64,000 bases of DNA, from positions 1 to 64,000 of IMG/VR virus record IMGVR_UViG_3300020385_000012; one strand, given 5' to 3'. The DNA is from a virus. Positions 15,776 through 22,969 of the stretch are shown piece after piece; position 1 is the stretch's first letter; the number at the start of each line of letters is the position of its first letter. The notes beneath the pieces are model-generated. The model was not told the origin of the DNA. It made no database searches and was given only the letters and a program-made list of their open reading frames with translations. The position numbers and the translations under genes are program-made.

Positions 15776-15931
15776 ATGAAATATCCGAATGCAAAGAAAC
15801 ATTTTTATGTGTCAATTCTGAAGAGTGTAGTAAGAATCGGCGGGTATACGCTAATACCTTTCAATATAACAGCGGCATGTATTACACTGGTTATCAGTGA
15901 GTTAATCGGTATAATTGAAGAGTTAGTTTAA
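15776..15931 (+). CDS. Small early membrane protein (51 aa)
   Basis: A 51-residue ORF, ATG 15776 to TAA 15929-15931, beginning three bases after the tRNA. It opens MKYPNAKKHFYVSILKS, then VVRIGGYTLIPFNITAACIT and LVISELIGIIEELV: one or two hydrophobic helices with a conserved-looking SELIGIIEELV end. The pattern resembles small membrane proteins I recall from marine phages. Function unknown. A competing frame across the tRNA (15715-15900) is rejected. Confidence 0.68.
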   Translation: MKYPNAKKHFYVSILKSVVRIGGYTLIPFNITAACITLVISELIGIIEELV

Positions 15932-15932
15932 T

Positions 15933-15964
15933 ACAAACTAAACACGAATACAATTGGATAATAT
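15933..15964 (+). promoter_or_regulatory. Early promoter element, copy 6
   Basis: ACAAACTAAACACGAAT at 15933 and GGATAATAT at 15956-15964, offset 23 bases, followed by AAATG. It begins two bases after the stop of the preceding gene and lies 26 bases before the gene at 15991. Confidence 0.85.
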
Positions 15965-15990
15965 AAATGTAAACTAAATAAAATTAAATT

Positions 15991-16215
15991 ATGAGCAAAT
16001 CACTTTACCACAGGTTATTTCCTGAATTGAAAAAAAATTTAAATGCAAATGCGAAACAATACGAAACCGCAAAACACTTAAAGTACAGATTAATGAGCCA
16101 CACAGCGTGGTATCAATTAACCATTGATGACGTCAGACAGTTGCAAACTTGGGCAGACTTCTACGACAGATCAGTTGAATCTGTGCTATACGGCGATAAC
16201 ATTATCAAAAAGTAA
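15991..16215 (+). CDS. Unrecognised early protein (74 aa)
   Basis: A 74-residue helical protein (SLYHRLFPELKKNLNANAK, then YRLMSHTAWYQLTIDDVRQL and TWADFYDRSVESVLYGD). Read from promoter copy 6; its stop codon overlaps the next ATG (TAATG). No family recognised. Confidence 0.6.
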   Translation: MSKSLYHRLFPELKKNLNANAKQYETAKHLKYRLMSHTAWYQLTIDDVRQLQTWADFYDRSVESVLYGDNIIKK

Positions 16216-16466
16216 TGACATTAAACGAACGCGCACACGACAAAATCTGTGCAAAAATATTTGCCCTTGAGTGGGAAGTATCAGATAAACAAAAAGAAAT
16301 AGATGACGGTACTGCAACTAGGTTTATACCTATTGATCTACACAAATCTGTTCTTAAAAGCATGAAACGTGAAAAAGAATTATACGAATATATACTAAAA
16401 TTAATATTAAATGAGCACAAGAAACCTCACAATGATCGTAAATCGGTCAGCAGCAAAACAATTTGA
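16215..16466 (+). CDS. Coiled-coil-like early protein (83 aa)
   Basis: An 83-residue helical protein (NERAHDKICAKIFALEWEVS, KQKEIDDGT, LKSMKREKELYEYILKLI). Heptad-like spacing suggests a short coiled coil. The 3' end overlaps the next gene by up to 56 bases if that starts at 16411. Function unknown. Confidence 0.55.
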   Translation: MTLNERAHDKICAKIFALEWEVSDKQKEIDDGTATRFIPIDLHKSVLKSMKREKELYEYILKLILNEHKKPHNDRKSVSSKTI

Positions 16467-16896
16467 GCAAGGCTTTGCAGTCGAACCCAAAAAAGTAAAC
16501 GACGATAGCTATGTAAACATGTACATACACCATGACGGTTACCCTTCATGGCGTGGCGTAGAGCTAGCTAACTGGGTAAACTACATACAAAAAGACCAAG
16601 GCTTCACTCAGTTTGGAGATGGTTCTAGAATTGCAAGTCATCTAGTACACGATTTTCATTATAACAGTCAATACCTATATCCTAGTGTTGAATCAATTGA
16701 TCACCAATACACATGGATAATATGGGTTGGTAAACCTGATGTATGGATAAGTTGTTGGGACAACTACGAAAATAAAAATATATTTGTCGGTAGTCCTGAT
16801 AGTTTAATTAAAAAATACAGCGAACCCGGTATGGAATATACACAGTGGAAAGAAGAAAAACTATGTAAAGAAAACTATTTAACAAAGAATATATGA
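16411..16896 (+). CDS. Unrecognised early protein, Trp/Tyr-rich (161 aa)
   Basis: A 161-residue soluble protein. MSTRNLTMIVNRSAAKQF is followed by a Trp-rich body (NMYIHHDGYPSWRGVELANW, then HQYTWIIWVGKPDVWISCW). The start at 16411 is preferred because residues STRNLTMIV look like the first beta strand; 16432 is the alternative. The pattern resembles a small phage family of unknown function with HHDGYP-type motifs. It ends with a short overlap into the next gene. Confidence 0.65.
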   Translation: MSTRNLTMIVNRSAAKQFEQGFAVEPKKVNDDSYVNMYIHHDGYPSWRGVELANWVNYIQKDQGFTQFGDGSRIASHLVHDFHYNSQYLYPSVESIDHQYTWIIWVGKPDVWISCWDNYENKNIFVGSPDSLIKKYSEPGMEYTQWKEEKLCKENYLTKNI

Positions 16897-17141
16897 AAGA
16901 AAATAAATTACCCAAATGGTTTAATGGAACCGTATACAATCAAGGCGATAGTGTAACAAATCCATTCTCTGGCGAAAGCTACGAACTTAACAACTTAGAA
17001 TTAAGTATGTACGACTTTGTTATGGGGTGTGCAATGATACCCTCAACAAATTTAAATGACTCTGTAATCAAAAATTGGCAAGACGGTTTGTCATGGTTCA
17101 GAACAAATAACCCTAAAGCCTACATGGTATTACTAGATTAA
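16893..17141 (+). CDS. Small early protein (82 aa)
   Basis: An 82-residue protein (LPKWFNGTVYNQGDSVTNPF, then YDFVMGCAMIPSTNLNDSVI and WQDGLSWFRTNNPKAYMVL). It overlaps the previous gene by ATGA and is followed at one base by the next. The arrangement NGxVYxxGDxVTNPFSGExxELN looks like a conserved beta-hairpin entry. No function recognised. Confidence 0.6.
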   Translation: MKENKLPKWFNGTVYNQGDSVTNPFSGESYELNNLELSMYDFVMGCAMIPSTNLNDSVIKNWQDGLSWFRTNNPKAYMVLLD

Positions 17142-17142
17142 T

Positions 17143-17529
17143 ATGGAAAAGATATACAAAGAAGATATGCACGACGTTACACCTGAAGAGGCAAAGACTT
17201 GGATACTAGAGTATTACAATTCTAAAATTACAACTGACTATATGGGAACCAATACTTGTGACTATATATTTGAATCTGTATACACTGCAGACTCTTATAC
17301 GGTTTACTGGGCCCACGCTAATGATGACTACGGTTTTAATCCTGAAAATGTATACTATTATGCTACGGGTATGGTTGAAGACATCATCGGTTGTGTTAAA
17401 GACGGTCTTGATATATTCATTGATGAAGAAATTTATGATGAATTATATATTGACGATTTACTTCATGAGCAATATATAATAGTGCAAGACAAAATTGAAG
17501 CAGAAAAAGAATTAAACGATACAGACTAA
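17143..17529 (+). CDS. Acidic early protein (128 aa)
   Basis: A 128-residue, strongly acidic protein rich in Asp, Glu and Tyr (EDMHDVTPEEAKTWILEYY, then DYIFESVYTADSYTVYWAHA and IDEEIYDELYIDDLLHEQY). Small Asp/Glu-rich early phage proteins can mimic DNA or bind host enzymes, but no DNA-mimic family is recognisable. Its stop codon is the TAA within promoter copy 7. Confidence 0.6.
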   Translation: MEKIYKEDMHDVTPEEAKTWILEYYNSKITTDYMGTNTCDYIFESVYTADSYTVYWAHANDDYGFNPENVYYYATGMVEDIIGCVKDGLDIFIDEEIYDELYIDDLLHEQYIIVQDKIEAEKELNDTD

Positions 17530-17552
17530 ACACGAACTTACACGGATAATAT
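17521..17552 (+). promoter_or_regulatory. Early promoter element, copy 7
   Basis: ACAGACTAAACACGAAC at 17521 and GGATAATAT at 17544-17552, offset 23 bases. The next ATG (17559) lies 6 bases past box two, again predicting a leaderless transcript. This copy would drive the UVR-like gene, ligase and downstream replication genes. Confidence 0.85.
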
Positions 17553-17558
17553 TAATAT

Positions 17559-17816
17559 ATGACAGACGACGAATACAAAATGCTATACCGCCGAATACGC
17601 ACCGATTTATACAATGAGTTTATAAATCCTGAAACGGCAACTTACGGACTTGATGTCGTGCGACAACAGGACCCTAAAGAATTCACACCCGGTGAACTAA
17701 TACAAGAAGAAATAATTAGTTTAACTGAAGTAATGAAAGAATACGAAAGCAACGAAGAATACGAACAAGCTGCTTTTATTAAAAAACGAATTGATAACCT
17801 TAAAAAAAGATTATGA
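17559..17816 (+). CDS. Small protein with UVR-like helical hairpin (85 aa)
   Basis: An 85-residue helical protein. Its last half, LTEVMKEYESNEEYEQAAF followed by IKKRIDNLKK, fits the UVR motif (the UvrB/UvrC interaction helical hairpin). The first half opens TDDEYKMLYRRIRTDLYNEF. It overlaps the ligase start by ATGA, so a role in DNA transactions is plausible. The UVR match is by motif only and short coiled coils can mimic it. Confidence 0.6.
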   Translation: MTDDEYKMLYRRIRTDLYNEFINPETATYGLDVVRQQDPKEFTPGELIQEEIISLTEVMKEYESNEEYEQAAFIKKRIDNLKKRL

Positions 17817-18652
17817 TAAGTAAACCAATGTTAGCCCACAAGTTTGATATAAACAGAGTTGATTACTCTCAACCTGTATATATACAACCGAAACTCGACG
17901 GTATCAGATGTTTATTCACTGCTAATGGCGCGTTCTCACGTAACAAAAAACAGTTTATGAACCTTAAACATATCGAAATGGCACTTAAACCATTTTTCGA
18001 TCAACACCCTGATGTTGTGCTCGATGGTGAATTATACAACCATAAATTAAAACGAGACTTCGAAAAAATAGTTTCACTTGTGCGTAAGCAAAAGCCAACC
18101 GAAGAAGACAGGCGTAATGCACAGCATTTAATTCAGTTTCATGTCTACGACTACTTTGATGGTGTACAATATGACTCATACCGAAACAGACACAACAACC
18201 TAACTGCATCTGATATTTACGGTCCGAGCGTACATTATGTACCTACTTACAGAGTACACAAACATGAAGAGGCGTTGAACATACACCATGATGCGTTCCT
18301 TTCTAACGGTTACGAGGGCTCAATATTACGACTTAATGACGTGTACAAACACACGAGATCTTACAGTCTAATGAAGTTCAAAGACTTTAGCGACGCAGAA
18401 GCAATTATAGTGGGCTACGAACTTGGTCAGGGTAAACGTACCGGTACCCTTGGCAAGTTTCTAATGATGGATGATGATGGTAATAGATTTGGTTGTCCTC
18501 CCGGTAAAGGTTATAACTATAAAGATTTAGCAAATATGTTAAAAAATATTAATAAATATATCGGTAGACGTGCAACGTTTACATATTTTCAGCGAACAAA
18601 TGCAGGCAGTTATAGACACCCACTATTTAAAACAGTTAGAAATTATGAGTAA
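17813..18652 (+). CDS. ATP-dependent DNA ligase
   Basis: A 279-residue minimal ATP-dependent ligase with the nucleotidyltransferase motifs in order: motif I QPKLDGIRC with nucleophile Lys27, motif III LDGELY at 70-75, motif IV YEGSILR at 167-173 and motif V SLMKFKDF at 185-192, followed by a compact OB domain (IIVGYELGQGKRTGTLGKF). It lacks an extra N-terminal DNA-binding domain, as usual in small phage ligases. It should seal nicks during replication and recombination. Preceded by the UVR-like gene and overlapped at its end by a 33-residue ORF. Confidence 0.92.
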   Translation: MISKPMLAHKFDINRVDYSQPVYIQPKLDGIRCLFTANGAFSRNKKQFMNLKHIEMALKPFFDQHPDVVLDGELYNHKLKRDFEKIVSLVRKQKPTEEDRRNAQHLIQFHVYDYFDGVQYDSYRNRHNNLTASDIYGPSVHYVPTYRVHKHEEALNIHHDAFLSNGYEGSILRLNDVYKHTRSYSLMKFKDFSDAEAIIVGYELGQGKRTGTLGKFLMMDDDGNRFGCPPGKGYNYKDLANMLKNINKYIGRRATFTYFQRTNAGSYRHPLFKTVRNYE

Positions 18653-18746
18653 AGTTATATGGCAATTATACAACGAAAATATGATAAGCATAGAAGTTGC
18701 TAACATATTATTAGATACACACTATAATAGAGTTAATAAACAATGA
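18645..18746 (+). CDS. Small early protein (33 aa)
   Basis: A 33-residue ORF, ATG 18645 to TGA 18744-18746 (MSKVIWQLYNENMISIEVAN and a basic end). It overlaps the ligase end by 8 bases and the next gene start by ATGA, filling the space exactly. Helix-turn-helix-like spacing is too short to call. Function unknown. Confidence 0.45.
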   Translation: MSKVIWQLYNENMISIEVANILLDTHYNRVNKQ

Positions 18747-19252
18747 ATATATTTTATTTACACAAGAACCCTTATAAAGCGGCGAGCTATGTTTACGATA
18801 AGCACAAGGTTAAAATGATCTTAGAGTCAGCCCAAATGCTTTGTACGGCCCACAGATACTATGGCAATGAAGACGTGCCTTATAAAACTGCACATCTAAA
18901 TCACCCATCAAGTATTTGGTGTCGTGAAAATAAAAACCAGTACAGATGGTTATACAATCATATGTTAGGTTTAAGCCAAGAATATACTGCGCGTTATAAT
19001 AAAAAACATTTAACAATAACTAAATGCAAAGAAGCATTATCTAAATATCCGCCTAACATACCCGATGGTAAATTTCAAGAACCACCTCAGTGTATGCCAG
19101 ACGAGTTTAAACGGTCTAATGCTATACACGGGTATTGGACGTATTACATTATTGAAAAAGCAAAAATAGTAAACAAAAATGAAAAACCTTATACTTTTAA
19201 CACTATTCCTGAAGACGTACGTTACCGCTACGGTTTACCATGCGGTGCCTGA
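18743..19252 (+). CDS. DenV-like (pyrimidine dimer DNA glycosylase-related) protein
   Basis: A 169-residue protein opening MNIFYLHKNPYKAASYVYDK and HKVKMILESAQMLCTAHRYY. This pattern of a Lys-His pair followed by ESAQMLCTA is shared by phage proteins related to T4 endonuclease V, which cut DNA at pyrimidine dimers. It continues THL/NHPSSIWCRENKNQYRWL, which fits the same helical family. A phage of sunlit water would benefit from such repair. The catalytic N-terminal threonine of T4 DenV is not evident, so the activity may differ. Similarity recalled, not searched. Confidence 0.6.
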   Translation: MNIFYLHKNPYKAASYVYDKHKVKMILESAQMLCTAHRYYGNEDVPYKTAHLNHPSSIWCRENKNQYRWLYNHMLGLSQEYTARYNKKHLTITKCKEALSKYPPNIPDGKFQEPPQCMPDEFKRSNAIHGYWTYYIIEKAKIVNKNEKPYTFNTIPEDVRYRYGLPCGA

Positions 19253-19529
19253 ACAGACAGACAGTACTCCATTCGTCACTGCCTCTATGAAACACATAAA
19301 CCCTGATAATCCTGCGGGTCATCGGTGGATAGCAGTTTCACGAGACCTTGAAAAGTTGGGTTATACGTTTGGAGCAATTGTCTGCATTGAAGGAATAAAT
19401 AGAAAATTTGATGGTGACTGGGTTGTACAAGACCGAATGAATAAACGTTTTACTAAACGTATTGATTTACTTGTAAATGTTGGCACTATGGGAAAATGGA
19501 ATAACATAAAAATTGAACTAAATGAGTAA
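19179..19529 (+). CDS. Exported 3D-domain (double-psi barrel) protein
   Basis: A 116-residue protein with a hydrophobic signal-like start (MKNLILLTLFLKTYVTATVY). The body has PFVTASMKHINPDNPAGHRW, IAVSRDLEKLGYTFGAIVCI and DGDWVVQDRMNKRFTKRID, the arrangement of the 3D/RlpA-like double-psi barrel, including the paired Asp residues of GDWVVQDRM. Family members act on or near peptidoglycan. It overlaps the preceding gene by 74 bases in another frame, needed to keep the signal peptide. An envelope protein made from an early operon may modify the cell wall before lysis. Confidence 0.7.
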   Translation: MKNLILLTLFLKTYVTATVYHAVPEQTDSTPFVTASMKHINPDNPAGHRWIAVSRDLEKLGYTFGAIVCIEGINRKFDGDWVVQDRMNKRFTKRIDLLVNVGTMGKWNNIKIELNE

Positions 19530-19635
19530 CACAGCAAAAAATGCAAAGCATTTAATTAAAGTTAATTACAGGGGTATTACAGATAAAATCAAAAAATTTC
19601 AAAAGCCGAGAAGAGCGACGAAAGCTAATAAATAA
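19522..19635 (+). CDS. Tiny basic protein (37 aa)
   Basis: A 37-residue ORF, ATG 19522 to TAA 19633-19635 (MSNTAKNAKHLIKVNYRGIT and a Lys/Arg-rich end). It overlaps the previous stop by 8 bases and ends 17 bases before the next gene. Basic, unknown role. Confidence 0.45.
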   Translation: MSNTAKNAKHLIKVNYRGITDKIKKFQKPRRATKANK

Positions 19636-19652
19636 TAATTAGTAAACAGCTA

Positions 19653-20291
19653 ATGTCACAAGAAAGAAACATACAGTGGCTGAATGATAAGCAGGTTATA
19701 TATTATCGTAACCCTATCACAGATGAGCCAACCGAGTCAACTGATCTATATGATTACTACGCGGAAGGTACGTATCAATGCTATAGTTTGTTCAGAAGTA
19801 AAGCAAAGATAACCACATATAAATCTTTAAAGTGGCATTTTCTAGTATTATATTATTTAAATTATGATGGTATCGAAGGAGACCATTGGTCATTAGAAGA
19901 TGATATGACTAGCATATTTAAATTTATTGCTAACAAAGAAAATGGATTTGTTACATTTTTTATGAAGCAAAAAATACTTAATAATATGATTAATGAAGTA
20001 CTCGCTGTTGGCGATACACCTCCACGTAATCGTATACGTAAAGTTATATTTAAATTCAATACAGGATTAACATTGTCGCAAAAGTTGAGCATCGTTGGTA
20101 CATTGATTGGTAAAGGCAAAAAAGTTTCAGAAGATGATATATACCAATGTATGCTTGATTTGAACCACGAAAAACAAAAAATAACAATTAACAAACTGGC
20201 CAAACTATTAGGCTGTACAACACGTACAATACATAGAAACATGGGCAACCAATTAAAAACAGAAAAAGAATTACTTAATAACGAAATATGA
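19653..20291 (+). CDS. Helix-turn-helix protein coupled to the sigma factor gene
   Basis: A 212-residue protein with an aromatic N-terminal half (IQWLNDKQVIYYRNPITDEP, then KSLKWHFLVLYYLNYDGI) and a C-terminal helix-turn-helix, KITINKLAKLLGCTTRTIHR at about 176-195. It overlaps the sigma-factor start by 4 bases (ATGA), so the two are translationally coupled. That suggests a regulator that works with, or in place of, sigma region 4, for example in promoter switching. The N-terminal domain is unrecognised. Confidence 0.65.
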   Translation: MSQERNIQWLNDKQVIYYRNPITDEPTESTDLYDYYAEGTYQCYSLFRSKAKITTYKSLKWHFLVLYYLNYDGIEGDHWSLEDDMTSIFKFIANKENGFVTFFMKQKILNNMINEVLAVGDTPPRNRIRKVIFKFNTGLTLSQKLSIVGTLIGKGKKVSEDDIYQCMLDLNHEKQKITINKLAKLLGCTTRTIHRNMGNQLKTEKELLNNEI

Positions 20292-21052
20292 AAAAATATA
20301 ATATACCAATATATTTAAAGTATAAGCAAGAAGTTGAAGATGCGTGGGAAGATGTTAATAAACCAATTGACGGCGATTATACTGGATTAACTAATGATGA
20401 AATCATTATAAACTTTTTACCATTAGTAGAAAACATAGCAAGAAAACAATCAACGTCTGATCAAGCTTCAGGTATATTATCAATACTTGATTTAATACAA
20501 GAAGGTAGTGCAGGTTTAATTGCTGCCACAAATAAATTAGATCGTGAAACATTAAGGAAGTCAGACGATCAAGAAAAAACATTAAAGTCGTTTTTATCTA
20601 AACGAATCAAAGGTGCAATCAGACGTGCAGTTGATATGAATAGAGGCGAAATAAGAATACCCGAGCATAAATTAAATGAGATACGCAGAAATCCAAAAGA
20701 CGAAAGATTAGTTTCAATGTTCTTTAACTCTGTATTTTCTTCAATTGATGCTAAGCCAAACAACGACGAAAATTTAGCTTATCAAGTTATAGATAAATCT
20801 GAACCATATAACATAGCTTTATTAAATACTTATTTGTTAGGACTAATGCGAACGCATTTAGACGAACGACAATATAATGTATTGAGATTAAGTTACGGAT
20901 TAGATTGTGATAAGCATTCAGCAAACGAGATAGCATCAATAGTTGGAATCAATGTGAGTACTGCTCATGTTCGTATTTCACAGATAAAACGCGATGCTAT
21001 ACAAACCTTAATTGACAACGTAGACGGCTCGCAAGTGCTTGATTACCTGTAA
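20288..21052 (+). CDS. Sigma-70 family RNA polymerase sigma factor
   Basis: A 254-residue protein with region 2 (LPLVENIARKQ, LSILDLIQEGSAGLIAATNK, SFLSKRIKGAIRRAVDM) and region 4 (LDERQYNVLRLSYGLD, then ANEIASIVGINVSTAHVRIS with QIKRDA), the latter a typical -35-recognising helix-turn-helix. Region 3 is short. It would redirect host RNA polymerase. Candidate targets are the seven two-box elements upstream or, more likely given its mid-early position, still unidentified late promoters. No phage RNA polymerase is visible, in line with sigma-based control. Confidence 0.85.
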   Translation: MKKYNIPIYLKYKQEVEDAWEDVNKPIDGDYTGLTNDEIIINFLPLVENIARKQSTSDQASGILSILDLIQEGSAGLIAATNKLDRETLRKSDDQEKTLKSFLSKRIKGAIRRAVDMNRGEIRIPEHKLNEIRRNPKDERLVSMFFNSVFSSIDAKPNNDENLAYQVIDKSEPYNIALLNTYLLGLMRTHLDERQYNVLRLSYGLDCDKHSANEIASIVGINVSTAHVRISQIKRDAIQTLIDNVDGSQVLDYL

Positions 21053-21105
21053 GTTACGGTGAATAGAGAATTTAAGTTTAATAATTAACATGTAATAATA
21101 TTAAT

Positions 21106-21681
21106 ATGACCCTAAACCAAAAACTGTCAACCATTCAGACAAAATTTAAATCGAAGAAAAGTAGATTTAACTCATTCGGCAAATACAACTTCAGATCAGC
21201 CGAAGACATTCTCGAAGCAATTAAACCCTATCTCTTAGAGTTAGGAGTGTCAGTAAGGATTAAAGAAAAATTAATCTCAACTGAACCTATGCCTATACTT
21301 GAAAGCACAGCTGTTATTCAAGATGAAAAAGGTATGGAATTGAAAGCTACAGCATTAGTTGGTGTAGACTTAAATCAGAAGGGTATGCAAACTCCACAAA
21401 AGTTTGGTTCCGCTTCGAGTTACGGTAAAAAGTATGCACTTGGCAACTTATTACTTATAGACGACACTCAAGATAGTGACGCAACAAACAGTCATGGCAA
21501 AGTTACTATTGCTAAGCCTAAACCAGTCGCAAACAAAGCTGAAATAAAAAACAAAGAAGATGTTAAATTTCAAAAAGCTTTAGACTATATTAGAGCAGGT
21601 GGTAAAATGGCAGTGATTGAAAACAAGTATGTCTTAACACCAGATGTTAAGAAACAATTAATTGAATTAACTACATTGTAA
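21106..21681 (+). CDS. ERF-family single-strand annealing protein
   Basis: A 191-residue protein with KKSRFNSFGKYNFRSAEDIL near 17-36 and GSASSYGKKYALGNLLLIDD at about 100-119, the hallmark blocks of the ERF recombinase family. It promotes annealing of complementary strands in phage recombination. It is followed directly by a PD-(D/E)XK exonuclease, the usual exonuclease/annealing pair, so the two likely cooperate in genome concatemer processing or repair. Start chosen at 21106, the first ATG after a 53-base gap that contains a weak -10-like sequence. Confidence 0.85.
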   Translation: MTLNQKLSTIQTKFKSKKSRFNSFGKYNFRSAEDILEAIKPYLLELGVSVRIKEKLISTEPMPILESTAVIQDEKGMELKATALVGVDLNQKGMQTPQKFGSASSYGKKYALGNLLLIDDTQDSDATNSHGKVTIAKPKPVANKAEIKNKEDVKFQKALDYIRAGGKMAVIENKYVLTPDVKKQLIELTTL

Positions 21682-22413
21682 ATGAACAAAGAAAAGGTAT
21701 TAGAAAAGTTAAAAGAAGATGAACATTATTATGGCAAGTTTGGTAAACAATTCTTGAGTAACAGTGACATATCTACTTTGCTTACTAATCCTTTAGCTTT
21801 AGGCGAACAATCAAAAATGTCTTCAGCCTTTCTTGTTGGTGGTTATTTTCATACTGCAATACTTGAACCGGATAAATTAAAAAAGTTTAAGATAATTGAA
21901 AGCAGTACGAGAAACACAAAACATTATAAAGAAATGTCTGGCGGCGAACTGTGTTTATTACAACACGAAGTCGATCAAATTGAATTGATGACCGACAAAT
22001 TAATGAGTAATGATATATGCCGAGGTTTAGTCCGAGGTATAGATGTTGAGTATGAGAAGCCTGGTATAGTGGAGCTTGAAGGCAATATGTGGAAGGGAAA
22101 AGCTGACATCATAAACCATGATGATCAACTAATCATTGACCTGAAAACCACTTCCGACATTCACGCTTTCAGGCGTTCCGCTTACCGTTATAATTACGAC
22201 AGTCAGGCATACATCTATAGTAAATTATTCGGCTATGAATTTGTGTTTATGGTAATAGATAAAAAGACACATCAAATAGCAGTTATTGATTGCTCACCAG
22301 ATTTTTATAAGTCAGGTGAGGCTAAAGTTAAAAGAGCCACTGAGGCTTACGACTTATTTTTTAAAACCGAAGGATTTGAACCTTCACAATATTTTATGAA
22401 TTTAACCCTTTAA
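21682..22413 (+). CDS. PD-(D/E)XK exonuclease, RecE/exodeoxyribonuclease VIII-like
   Basis: A 243-residue protein with the nuclease core GNMWKGKADIINHDDQLIID followed by LKTTSD: the Asp of KAD and the Asp-Leu-Lys of DLKTT fit motifs II and III. RRSAYRYNYDSQAYIYSKLF is the typical Tyr-rich helix behind the active site in RecE-like exonucleases (PDDEXK_12). Its ATG follows the ERF stop directly. It should resect DNA ends to give single strands for the annealing protein. Confidence 0.85.
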   Translation: MNKEKVLEKLKEDEHYYGKFGKQFLSNSDISTLLTNPLALGEQSKMSSAFLVGGYFHTAILEPDKLKKFKIIESSTRNTKHYKEMSGGELCLLQHEVDQIELMTDKLMSNDICRGLVRGIDVEYEKPGIVELEGNMWKGKADIINHDDQLIIDLKTTSDIHAFRRSAYRYNYDSQAYIYSKLFGYEFVFMVIDKKTHQIAVIDCSPDFYKSGEAKVKRATEAYDLFFKTEGFEPSQYFMNLTL

Positions 22414-22426
22414 AACCCTTATTATT

Positions 22427-22645
22427 ATGGCAAGAAGAAAAAAAGCAACAACAAAATTATGTGCAATGACGGGAATGACATTTCCGACAACAGAGTTTTA
22501 TGCAAACAAAACATCTTCGGATGGATTGCATGCGTATAGCAAAAAAGCTGACAACTTCAGAAGAAGATTACAAGCTACAGGAGCTACAGTAGGAACTACT
22601 GAGCTAAGAACTATGTTCAATAACTTATTTCAAACAGCAGTATAA
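22427..22645 (+). CDS. Small basic protein upstream of SSB (72 aa)
   Basis: A 72-residue protein: Lys/Arg-rich start, then LCAMTGMTFPTTEFYANKTS and DGLHAYSKKADNFRRRL. The C-x-x-T-G start and FYANKTSSDGLHAYSK look like the small phage families carrying a treble-clef remnant, but only one Cys is present, so zinc binding is unlikely. It sits between the exonuclease and the SSB-like gene, suggesting a replication or recombination accessory role. Confidence 0.6.
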   Translation: MARRKKATTKLCAMTGMTFPTTEFYANKTSSDGLHAYSKKADNFRRRLQATGATVGTTELRTMFNNLFQTAV

Positions 22646-22646
22646 T

Positions 22647-22958
22647 ATGGCTAGTATAATTAAAACAAGTATTAACCTAAACGAGATACCAAAAGACAAG
22701 ATCATTATTGGTAAGAAAGGTAAGTATTTACCTATTACAATTACTATCAATGATGAAGTTGATCAGTTTGGTAATCAAGGACCGGTTGTAGTTGCTCAAT
22801 CCAAGGAGGAAAGAGAAGCTAAAAATCCTAAAGTTTATTTAGGTAATGTTCAAGTAGTTTGGACAAATGGTGATAATGTTGATGCAGCACCAAGATCAGA
22901 TCAACCAACACAAGCAGCGGCTCCGGCTCCTGCAGTAGCAGATGATTTACCATTTTAA
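22647..22958 (+). CDS. Single-stranded DNA-binding-like protein
   Basis: A 103-residue protein with a beta-rich body (TSINLNEIPKDKIIIGKKGK, YLPITITIND, PKVYLGNVQVVW), a Pro/Ala-rich linker and the C-terminal tip DDLPF, the conserved acidic-hydrophobic tail by which SSB recruits partner enzymes. Placement between exonuclease and primase-helicase supports the call. It is shorter than bacterial SSB, fitting one OB fold. The identity rests on tail and context. Confidence 0.72.
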   Translation: MASIIKTSINLNEIPKDKIIIGKKGKYLPITITINDEVDQFGNQGPVVVAQSKEEREAKNPKVYLGNVQVVWTNGDNVDAAPRSDQPTQAAAPAPAVADDLPF

Positions 22959-22969
22959 ATAGTTAGTTA

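Noticed and set aside
21085-21105. A possible eighth promoter copy before the ERF gene
   Set aside because: TAATAATATTAATATG resembles box two, but no match to box one occurs 23 bases upstream.
22427-22645. Zinc-finger assignment for the 72-residue protein before the SSB-like gene
   Set aside because: Only one cysteine is present, so a metal site cannot be supported.
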